Of a stretch of 7,050 nt of DNA, positions 1 to 5,617 are shown one piece after another. Source of the stretch: Bacteroidales bacterium. Lineage in GTDB: Bacteria > Bacteroidota > Bacteroidia > Bacteroidales > UBA932. The notes under the pieces are model-generated. The model saw only the letters and a list, made by a program, of their open reading frames with translations. It was not told the DNA's origin and searched no databases. The number at the start of each line of letters is the position of its first letter. The stretch's first letter is position 1. The stretch spans positions 1 to 7,050 of the forward strand of contig JAFRPH010000103.1 in the NCBI GenBank assembly GCA_017429205.1. The letters are read 5' to 3'. A program made the position numbers and the translations under genes.

Positions 1-133
1 CCTGACAATTCCCCAAGAATTATTTAACGGGACGGCCCCGAAGGAGTCCAGAGGGCGATCGGAAAGCCCTCTGGTGCGCCCGCAGGCGCATTCCCTCACC
101 AACGGAATTTCCCTAACTAAACGGGAAGAACTG
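1..133 (-). repeat. Structured intergenic repeat, copy A (left arm around GH3 gene)
   Basis: This is a copy of a six-member intergenic repeat, and it may continue left of the window. The strand given is the one carrying UNCG-type loops. Read on the plus strand it has CCAGAGGGC (48-56), loop GATCGGAAA (57-65) and GCCCTCTGG (66-74), then TGCGCC (75-80), loop CGCA (81-84) and GGCGCA (85-90). A short CCCCGAAGG element lies upstream (37-45). The reverse complement of 2601-2733 matches it at 128 of 133 positions; mismatches are at 21, 22, 31, 124 and 132. It lies 5' of and antisense to the GH3 gene, the only copy seen in such a place. The structure and the inverted repeat are seen directly; any function is unknown. 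Confidence 0.88.
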
Positions 134-151
134 TTTTCCTATGGCTTTTTT

Positions 152-170
152 CCGGCCGGTAGGGTATAAT
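152..170 (+). promoter_or_regulatory. Putative promoter of the GH3 gene
   Basis: A perfect -10 hexamer TATAAT lies at 165-170, 66 bases before the start codon. No good -35 is present at 16-18 bases spacing; the 17-base position, 142-147, reads TGGCTT. An 8-bp perfect palindrome CCGGCCGG (152-159) sits in the spacer just upstream of the -10 and could bind a regulator. A weak -35 with a palindrome in the spacer would suit an activated or regulated promoter, which is inference. Confidence 0.55.
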
Positions 171-236
171 GGAGGCAGAAGAACCGGCAAGGGTGATTTT
201 GCCGTCCCCTGAAATGAAGACAGGAGAAAGCGAGGC

Positions 237-2504
237 ATGGGTATGTGGAAGGAAAAGAGCACGCCGTACAACTACACCCTGGTGGAGAACGAGGGTGGAA
301 AGACGCTGGCGTACAGTCCCGCGTCCGGGGTCCGCATCATCGAGAAGGACGGGTTTGCCTTCAAGGACCTGGCCCGGACGGGCGAGCTCCTGCCCTATGA
401 GGACTGGCGGCTGCCGCCCGAAGAGCGGGCGGAGGACCTGGCGAAGCGGCTGTCCGTGCGGCAGATCGCCGGGCTGATGTGCTTCAGCGCCCACCAGCGC
501 ACGGTGGGCGAGGAGGTGAACGAGGAGCAGAAGAGTTTCCTGAACCAGCATCTGCGCAGCGTCCTGAATTTTGCCTTCGACCGCGAGACCCCCGGCGCCC
601 ACACCGACAACCGCCTGCAGATCGCGTGGGCGAACGCGATGCAGCGTTACGTCGAGGGCAGGGACTTCGGCATCCCGTGCTACTTTGCCTCCGACCCGCG
701 CAACGGGCACGGCACCGCCGACTGGCCCGGCAACCTCGGCCTCGCCGCGACCTTTGACCCGGCCCTCGCCGGAGAGGCCGCGCGGTGCATCTCCCGCGAA
801 CTGCGCGACCTGGGCATCACCTGCTTCCTGGCTCCGCAGGTGGATGTCGCCTGCGACCCGCGCTGGTGGCGCGACAGCGGGACCTTCGGCGAGGATCCCG
901 CCCTCTCGCGCGACATGACGCGGGCCTTCTGCGACGGGCTGCAGAGCACCTACGGCGCGGGCGGGGAGGACCTGGGCTGGGGCGCGGACAGCGTGACCGC
1001 GATGGTCAAGCACTGGACCGGCGAGGGCGCCGGCGAGGGCGGCCGCGAGGCCCACACCGAGGGCGGCAAGTACGCGGTCTATCCCGGCGGCAATTTCGAG
1101 GCCCTGATGATCCCCTTCGTGGACGGCGCGTTCCGCCTTGAGGGGAAGACCGGCTGCGCGGCCTCCGTGATGTCGAGCTACACCGCGGCCTGGTCGGACG
1201 ACGGCTCCCTCGGCGAGGTCGTCGGCTCGGGCTTCTCCGACTACAAGCTGAATCAGCTCCTCCGGAAGCGCTTCGGCTTCACGGGCCCGGTCTGCACCGA
1301 CTGGATGGTGCTCAACGAGGGCCCGCGCAAGTGCGGCTGGGGCAAGAAGATCGAGGACGACAACGCCACGCCCGGCATGCGCGCCTTCTGGGCGATCATG
1401 GCCGGCGCGGACCAGATGGGCGGCTGCTCCAATCCGCAGGTCCTGCTGGACGCCTACGACTACGGTTGCGCTCAGGTCGGCAAGGACGTGATGGATCAGG
1501 CCTTTGCGCGCTCCGCGAGACGCCTGCTGACGAACTACTTCCTCACCGGCCTGTTCGAGAACCCCTACATCGACGAGAAGCAGGCCGCCGCCGACATCAA
1601 CAGCGGGGACAAGCAGGCCGCGGCCCTGCGCGCGCAGGTGAAGAGCGTGGTGATGCTGAAGAACCGCGGCGGCGTCCTCCGTCCGCGCGACAGGCGTCTC
1701 CGCGTCTATATCCCCGCGACCTATAAGCAGGCCCACTGGACCACGGTCTTCATGGGCGGCATCGTGGACTTTCCGGAGACGGCGGAATACCTGATCGACC
1801 CGGAGATCGCCCGCCGGTACTTCGACGTGGTCACCGACACGGTCGAGGGCGCGAAGATCACCCGCGCGCCGCGGGAGGAGGTCGCGAAGTGCGATCTCGT
1901 GCTGATCATGGCGGAGGAGCCGCAGAACGGCGCGCCGCAGGACGCGATCAACAAGGAGGGCCGCTTCATCCCGCTGACCCGCCAGTACCGCCCGTACACC
2001 GCCGACGGCCCGAACGTCCGCCGGGTCTCCATCGCGGGCGATATCCTGGAGGACGGGACGAAGCAGAACCGCAGCTATTTCGGGCAGAGCGCCTACTGCT
2101 CCAACGAGGCCCAGCTGGACCAGATCCTGGAGGCGGCTGCGCTGGCCAGGGAGCTCGGCATCCCGTCCGCCGTGGCCATGATCACCGGCAAGCCCCTGTG
2201 CTTCCATGAGTTCGAGGCCGAGGTGGACGCGATCCTGGTGAACTTCTCCGGCTCCGCGGAGGCCCTGTGCCGCATCGCCGCCGGCCTGGACGAGCCTTCC
2301 GGCCTGCTGCCGATGCAGATGCCGAAGGACATGGACGCGGTGGAGAAGCACCTGGAGGACGTCCCGCGCGACCTGGCCTGCTACACCGACACCGAGGGCC
2401 ACCGCTACGATTTCGCCTACGGCATGAACTATGCCGGCGTGATCGACGACGACCGCGTGCGGAAGTACAGTGCCCCGCCGCTGACGAAGGTGGGGAGCAG
2501 ATAA
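237..2504 (+). CDS. Family 3 glycoside hydrolase (beta-glucosidase-like), cytoplasmic
   Basis: This 755-residue protein is predicted to hydrolyse beta-linked glycosides with retention of configuration. The N-terminal barrel domain (about 65-430) carries FASDPRNG (150-157), FGEDP (217-221), KHWTGEG (258-264) with a following GGREAH, YPGG (282-285) and VCTDW (352-356). D355 is the expected nucleophile. The order KH..G.G, GGREAH, YPGG..F, IPF, CTDW, DQMGG recalls a GH3 subgroup found in Firmicutes and Actinobacteria. The C-terminal alpha/beta domain starts near SVVMLKN (470-476) and ends with LLPMQMP and FAYGMNY; there is no trailing fibronectin III domain. No signal peptide is seen, so it probably acts on imported oligosaccharides. 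The acid/base Glu is not certain; AEEP (559-562) is a candidate region. AGGAG at 222-226 lies 10 bases before this ATG; an in-frame ATG at 243 is the alternative start. Substrate cannot be read from the sequence, and no transporter or regulator is adjacent. Inverted repeat copies A and B flank it. Confidence 0.93.
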   Translation: MGMWKEKSTPYNYTLVENEGGKTLAYSPASGVRIIEKDGFAFKDLARTGELLPYEDWRLPPEERAEDLAKRLSVRQIAGLMCFSAHQRTVGEEVNEEQKSFLNQHLRSVLNFAFDRETPGAHTDNRLQIAWANAMQRYVEGRDFGIPCYFASDPRNGHGTADWPGNLGLAATFDPALAGEAARCISRELRDLGITCFLAPQVDVACDPRWWRDSGTFGEDPALSRDMTRAFCDGLQSTYGAGGEDLGWGADSVTAMVKHWTGEGAGEGGREAHTEGGKYAVYPGGNFEALMIPFVDGAFRLEGKTGCAASVMSSYTAAWSDDGSLGEVVGSGFSDYKLNQLLRKRFGFTGPVCTDWMVLNEGPRKCGWGKKIEDDNATPGMRAFWAIMAGADQMGGCSNPQVLLDAYDYGCAQVGKDVMDQAFARSARRLLTNYFLTGLFENPYIDEKQAAADINSGDKQAAALRAQVKSVVMLKNRGGVLRPRDRRLRVYIPATYKQAHWTTVFMGGIVDFPETAEYLIDPEIARRYFDVVTDTVEGAKITRAPREEVAKCDLVLIMAEEPQNGAPQDAINKEGRFIPLTRQYRPYTADGPNVRRVSIAGDILEDGTKQNRSYFGQSAYCSNEAQLDQILEAAALARELGIPSAVAMITGKPLCFHEFEAEVDAILVNFSGSAEALCRIAAGLDEPSGLLPMQMPKDMDAVEKHLEDVPRDLACYTDTEGHRYDFAYGMNYAGVIDDDRVRKYSAPPLTKVGSR

Positions 2505-2528
2505 GGGACTTTCCGGGAAGACTCGCGG

Positions 2529-2565
2529 ATGTCATGACATTCGGAGAGGCCCCGGCAATGCCGGG
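2529..2565. other. Two small palindromes after the GH3 gene
   Basis: ATGTCATGACAT (2529-2540) is a perfect 12-bp palindrome of the operator type. CCCGGC-AAT-GCCGGG (2551-2565) is a 6-bp hairpin with a 3-base loop. No T-run follows the hairpin on the plus strand, so it is not a classical intrinsic terminator for GH3. I see no gene in 2505-2600. Confidence 0.5.
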
Positions 2566-2600
2566 AGAGTGACGGATCCCGGCGCAAAAACGAAAAAAAG

Positions 2601-2733
2601 CGGTTCTTCACGTTTAGTTAGGGAAATTCCGTTGGTGAGGGAATGCGCCTGCGGGCGCACCAGAGGGCTTTCCGATCGCCCTCTGGACTCCTTCGGGGCC
2701 GTTCCGTTAAACCATTCTTGGGGAATTGTCAGG
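2601..2733 (+). repeat. Structured intergenic repeat, copy B (right arm around GH3 gene)
   Basis: This is the inverted partner of copy A (128 of 133 identical). On the plus strand it opens with CGGTTCTTCACG, has GGGAAA at 2621-2626, then hairpin I (TGCGCC, loop TGCG, GGCGCA; 2644-2659), hairpin II (CCAGAGGGC, loop TTTCCGATC, GCCCTCTGG; 2660-2686) and a short CC-TTCG-GG hairpin III near 2690-2698. On this strand loops I and III are UNCG tetraloops closed by C-G. It lies 97 bases after the GH3 stop codon in that orientation, so it could form the structured 3' end of the GH3 message. No intrinsic terminator lies between them. Confidence 0.88.
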
Positions 2734-2790
2734 TCTTTGATGGAATGGCAGGCTATGCTCTCAGCCTTACCCGATAACTACCAAGAAAGA

Positions 2791-2889
2791 GACGGCCCCG
2801 AAGGGTCCAGGGGCGATCGGAAAGCCTCTGGCGCGCTCCGCAGAGCGCGAACCTCCCATATGCTTTCCCTGACTTTCCGTGAAGAACCG
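2791..2889 (-). repeat. Structured intergenic repeat, copy C
   Basis: This is a diverged copy facing copy B across a 57-base spacer (2734-2790) in which I see no feature. Read on the plus strand: CCAGGGGC (2807-2814), loop GATCGGAAA (2815-2823), GCCTCTGG (2824-2831) with one G-T pair, then CGCGCTC (2832-2838), loop CGCA (2839-2842), GAGCGCG (2843-2849). The tail carries TTTCCC (2864-2869) and ends GTGAAGAACCG, matching copy B. On the minus strand it starts right at the T-run of the operon terminator, so it may have inserted there or may only be reached by read-through. Confidence 0.85.
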
Positions 2890-2935
2890 AAAAAGCGGGG
2901 GGCCTCCGCCTGTGCGGCGGAAAGGCTCCCCGCTT
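2890..2935 (-). terminator. Intrinsic terminator of the maturase operon
   Basis: On the minus strand AAGCGGGG (2935-2928) pairs with CCCCGCTT (2900-2893). Inside is a further stem, GCC with GGC and CCGCC with GGCGG around a GCACA loop. The stem runs into a T-run (2894-2890) that overlaps its last pairs. It starts 2 bases after the stop codon of the acidic-tail gene. The matching A-run on the other side is only partial, so it mainly serves the minus strand. Confidence 0.87.
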
Positions 2936-2937
2936 GA

Positions 2938-3465
2938 TCATTCTTCCTCCGAAACCCCGTCAGACCTGTCTTCTTCCGAACCCCCGGGATCCGCGCCGCA
3001 TGCTTCCAGGAGCTGATTGAGCAGATCTTCGATCCTCCGGATATTGTTGCTCCACGCATCCTCGTCCGACTCGTCTTCGTCCGGGCCGTCTTCTTCAGGC
3101 TCGTCTTGTTCCGGCCCGTCCTCGTCCGGGTCATCCTCCGGATACAGCCAGGACATCATCCGGGCCATCCGCTCCCGCAGTTCCGGGCTGAAGCCCTCGA
3201 GGTCGTCGAGCGTGATGACTTTTTCCCTGAGCAGGCTTATGATGTTCGTCTCCATCACGGAGCGCCGCATCTCGGCCACGACGCCCGTGTTCCGCCGGTC
3301 CTGCCGGATCCGCTTTTCAAGCCACCAGAACTTTTCCGACGCTTTTCCGGGGCCGGTGAGTTTCGCGATGTATGCTCTGACCAGCCGCTCCATGTACGCC
3401 TCCTGCCAGTCCGGCAGGCGCTTGCGGAACAGTCTCCAGTCGGCTTCGATGAAGGGAAGACTCAT
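2938..3465 (-). CDS. Conserved clostridial small protein (FIEADW family) with acidic tail
   Basis: The product is 175 residues from the ATG at 3465; an in-frame ATG at 3477 would add MRPC. I chose 3465 because the family, as I recall it, begins just before the FIEADW motif (5-10), and because the GAAAGG upstream touches the 3477 start with no spacing. Residues 1-107 are a charged, probably helical, soluble domain with WQEAYMERL (20-28), KFWWLEKRIRQD (45-56) and ITLDDLEGFSPELRE (84-98). Homologues I remember are short clostridial proteins of unknown function. The C-terminal part is odd: about 110-136 is nearly all Asp, Glu, Pro and Gly in an imperfect repeat (DEDGPE, EEDGPDED), followed by a helix (141-155) and a second acidic end (164-175). 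There is no signal peptide or membrane segment. It is the last gene of the operon, 36 bases after the preceding stop. Function is unknown. Confidence 0.82.
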   Translation of the reverse strand: MSLPFIEADWRLFRKRLPDWQEAYMERLVRAYIAKLTGPGKASEKFWWLEKRIRQDRRNTGVVAEMRRSVMETNIISLLREKVITLDDLEGFSPELRERMARMMSWLYPEDDPDEDGPEQDEPEEDGPDEDESDEDAWSNNIRRIEDLLNQLLEACGADPGGSEEDRSDGVSEEE

Positions 3466-3501
3466 GCAAGGCCGCATCCTTTCGCCCGATTGTCCCGCGG
3501 C

Positions 3502-4029
3502 TCACTCCGCCGTGAGGTGATACACCGCGTTGAGCTGCGTCCCGAGGTCGGTGATCTCGGTGATGATGCCGGAGAAATCCCATGAATAGGTGACGCCCGA
3601 ATACTTCCGGAACGGGCTGGTAGCGACCGCCTCGCTCTTCCCAAACAGGCCGCGGTACAGGATCACGTGATCGAGGTAGCCCGCGTTGATGTAATAGGGC
3701 GCCGAGTTGTAGAAATCGGTCAGGAGCGTGAACTCCACCACGTAGCCCATCCCGTCGAACATGGAAGCCCGCTCGATCGGGGTGCCGTCGGAGTGAAAAG
3801 CCTCCGGATGCTCCGCGATCGTGAAGACCCGTGTGCTGCGGATCTCCAGATAGCCGTCGCTTTCGACCGCGAGGGTGGCATACACATCCTTCCAGGCCTC
3901 CAGCAGCTGATCCCGGGCAGCCGCGGCGGCCTCCTCGGGCGTGCCCCAGGGGAAAACGGTTTCGGCCCCGGCCGGAATGCAGGCCAGGACGAGTACCAGA
4001 ATCAGGAGAAGGGGGAGCAGTCTGCGCAT
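3502..4029 (-). CDS. Exported protein or lipoprotein of unknown function
   Basis: The product is 175 residues. The start is fixed by AAAGGAGG five bases upstream of the ATG at 4029. The N-terminus is a clear signal sequence: RR at 2-3, hydrophobic core 4-16, then ACIPAGAE. Cleavage by signal peptidase I after AGA (about 22/23) fits well. VLAC (14-17) resembles a lipobox, but Leu at -2 is atypical, so lipidation is uncertain. The mature part starts with an Ala-rich helix (about 31-52) followed by predicted beta strands rich in Tyr and Phe (GYVVEFTLLTDFYNS, 95-109; YLDHVILYRG, 118-127). C17 is the only cysteine. I do not recognise the family. The gene starts 23 bases after the maturase stop codon, so the two are very probably cotranscribed. 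There is no evidence that it is the maturase substrate. Confidence 0.85.
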   Translation of the reverse strand: MRRLLPLLLILVLVLACIPAGAETVFPWGTPEEAAAAARDQLLEAWKDVYATLAVESDGYLEIRSTRVFTIAEHPEAFHSDGTPIERASMFDGMGYVVEFTLLTDFYNSAPYYINAGYLDHVILYRGLFGKSEAVATSPFRKYSGVTYSWDFSGIITEITDLGTQLNAVYHLTAE

Positions 4030-4052
4030 GGGGGACCTCCTTTGCTGTCGGT

Positions 4053-5429
4053 TCACTCCGCCTCCTCGGCGGCCTTCATCATGATGGCGCATTCGATGCG
4101 CTTTTTGAACAGCTCGCAGCCGGGGGCGTAGACGCCGCGGATGCTGCCCGTGGCGTGCATGGCGTTGGCCGCGCAGCCGCCGGAGCACCACAGGCGCGCC
4201 CAGCAGTCGGCGCACTCGGGGCGGGCGTAGGCGTTGCAGGCGCGGAATTCCTCCCGCAGGGCCGTGTTCGTGACCCCCTGCCAGATGTCGCCGAGCTTCC
4301 ACTTCTCCTCGCCGACAAACTGATGGCAGGGATAGAGGTCGCCCCAGGGCGTGACGGCCATGTACTCGGTGCCGGAGCCGCAGCCCGAGATCCGCTTGTA
4401 GATGCAGGGGCCTCCGCTCAGGTCGAGCATGTAGTGGTAAAAGGTGATCGGATGTCCCTCCCGGCGGCGGCGGAGCATGTCGCGCGCGAGGAGCTCATAC
4501 TGCGCCTTGACGGTCTCGATGTCCTCGGGGGTGAGGGCGGCGGGGTCGTCCGGGGCGCAGACCACGGGTTCCATCGAAAGCTCGGTGAAGCCGAGGTCCG
4601 CCATGTGGAAGAGGTCCTCGGTGAAATCGGGGTTGGCGTGGGTGAAGGTGCCGCGCATGTAGTAGTTCTTTCCGCCGCGGGCCGCGACCAGCTTTTGAAA
4701 CAGCGGCACGATGCGGTCATAGCTGCCGTTCCCGGCGTAATCCACGCGCAGGCGGTCGTGAGTCTCCTTCCGCCCGTCGAGGGAGAGGACCACGTTGCTC
4801 ATCTCGCGGTTGCAGAAGTCGATGACCTCGTCGTTGATCAGCATGCCGTTGGTGGTGAGGGTGAAGCGGAAGTTCTTCCTCTTCTCCCGCTCGATGGAGC
4901 GGGCGTAGGCCACCAGCTGCTTGACGACCTCCCAGTTCATCAGCGGCTCGCCGCCGAAGAAGTCCACCTCGAGGTTCCTCCGCGCGCCGGAGTGCTCCAC
5001 CAGAAAGTCCAGCGCCCGCTTGCCAGTCTCGAAGGACATCAGCGCGCGCTCGCCGTGGAAGCGGCCCTGGCTGGCGAAGCAGTAGCTGCAGTTGAGGTTG
5101 CAGGTGTGGGCCACGTGGAGGCAGAGGGCCTTCACGATGTCGCCGGAGCGCTCCTTGAGCACGCCCGCCATCGGCGCGAAGACGTCCTCCGCCCAGAGCT
5201 TGCCGGCCTGCTCGAGGGACTTCACGTCCGCGATGCAGGCGCGGATCTCCTCCTCCGTCACGTCCGGGCGGCTGCCGTAGCGCTGCATGACGGCGGCGAC
5301 GATCTCCTCCTCCGTGGAGGTCTTGTACATGGCGACGATGTCATAGGCGACGTCGTCGAGAACGTGGATCGCTCCGGAGGCGCTGTCCACCGCGATGCAA
5401 TACCCGTTGAGCTTGAACTGATGCACCAT
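4053..5429 (-). CDS. scfB: SCIFF-type radical SAM/SPASM peptide maturase
   Basis: This 458-residue protein belongs to the radical SAM enzymes that form thioether cross-links in the small SCIFF peptide (six cysteines in forty-five residues), such as CteB of Clostridium thermocellum. The first 80 or so residues (FKLNGY.I.VDS.SGAIHVLDDVAYDI) match the N-terminal region that acts as a peptide-recognition domain in this family. The radical SAM cluster motif is C110-x3-C114-x2-C117, followed by FFGGEP (157-162), TTNG (192-195) and SLDG (216-219). The SPASM region for auxiliary iron-sulfur clusters has C342, C350 in GCGSG, C368 in DLYPCHQF, C398, C406, C409, C415, C419, C438 and C447. Length agrees with the roughly 450 residues of the family, and no key residue looks lost. 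AAAGGGG lies 12 bases before the ATG, a longer spacing than usual. It is the first gene of a three-gene operon. The usual upstream cysteine-rich precursor gene is not present. Confidence 0.93.
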   Translation of the reverse strand: MVHQFKLNGYCIAVDSASGAIHVLDDVAYDIVAMYKTSTEEEIVAAVMQRYGSRPDVTEEEIRACIADVKSLEQAGKLWAEDVFAPMAGVLKERSGDIVKALCLHVAHTCNLNCSYCFASQGRFHGERALMSFETGKRALDFLVEHSGARRNLEVDFFGGEPLMNWEVVKQLVAYARSIEREKRKNFRFTLTTNGMLINDEVIDFCNREMSNVVLSLDGRKETHDRLRVDYAGNGSYDRIVPLFQKLVAARGGKNYYMRGTFTHANPDFTEDLFHMADLGFTELSMEPVVCAPDDPAALTPEDIETVKAQYELLARDMLRRRREGHPITFYHYMLDLSGGPCIYKRISGCGSGTEYMAVTPWGDLYPCHQFVGEEKWKLGDIWQGVTNTALREEFRACNAYARPECADCWARLWCSGGCAANAMHATGSIRGVYAPGCELFKKRIECAIMMKAAEEAE

Positions 5430-5476
5430 TTGCTGTCTCTTCCCCTTTGCGCCGGCGCTTCCGGCCGCGCGGGTCT

Positions 5477-5505
5477 ATTGTACGGCAAGACGCGCGCCTT
5501 GTAAA
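5477..5505 (-). promoter_or_regulatory. Sigma-A-type promoter of the maturase operon
   Basis: On the minus strand TTTACA (5505-5500) and TACAAT (5482-5477) are separated by exactly 17 bases, each matching consensus at five of six positions. Transcription would start near 5470, leaving a leader of about 40 bases before the ATG at 5429. The leader has no room for a SCIFF precursor gene. Confidence 0.75.
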
Positions 5506-5547
5506 GGGGAGGCGGGATCCGGGGGCTTTCCGGCCGATCGGCTGCCT

Positions 5548-5577
5548 CTTCCCTCCGGCAGGGAAGCGTGGTATAAT
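5548..5577 (+). promoter_or_regulatory. Promoter with overlapping inverted repeat for the DUF6273 gene
   Basis: TATAAT lies at 5572-5577. The -35 position at 17 bases spacing (5549-5554) reads TTCCCT, only a half match. A perfect inverted repeat CTTCCCT-ccggc-AGGGAAG (5548-5566) covers that -35 and most of the spacer, the classic position of a repressor operator. The start codon follows 40 bases after the -10. Operator function is inference from position and symmetry. Confidence 0.6.
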
Positions 5578-5617
5578 CCCATCGAAGAAAGGCGGAAAAG
5601 CGACAGGAGGGATGCGG

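Noticed and set aside
117..2402. Long minus-strand open frame (761 codons) opposite the GH3 gene
   Set aside because: Its translation is rich in Arg, Ala, Gly, Leu and Val without domain motifs. It is the shadow of a GC-rich gene, while the plus-strand frame carries a complete GH3 motif series.
2551..2565. CCCGGCAATGCCGGG hairpin as intrinsic terminator of GH3
   Set aside because: No T-run follows on the plus strand.
2569..2937. Plus-strand open frame of 122 codons in the convergent gap
   Set aside because: It consists almost entirely of repeat copies B and C plus the terminator, and has no convincing coding signal.
3017..3520. Ser-rich plus-strand open frame of 167 codons
   Set aside because: The Ser/Gly repeats are the complement of the acidic tract of the minus-strand protein, which has a conserved N-terminal domain.
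3831..5504. Long plus-strand open frame (557 codons) opposite the maturase
   Set aside because: It has low-complexity Val/Ala/Gly/Leu composition and crosses a promoter and gene boundaries. The minus strand encodes a full radical SAM/SPASM protein.
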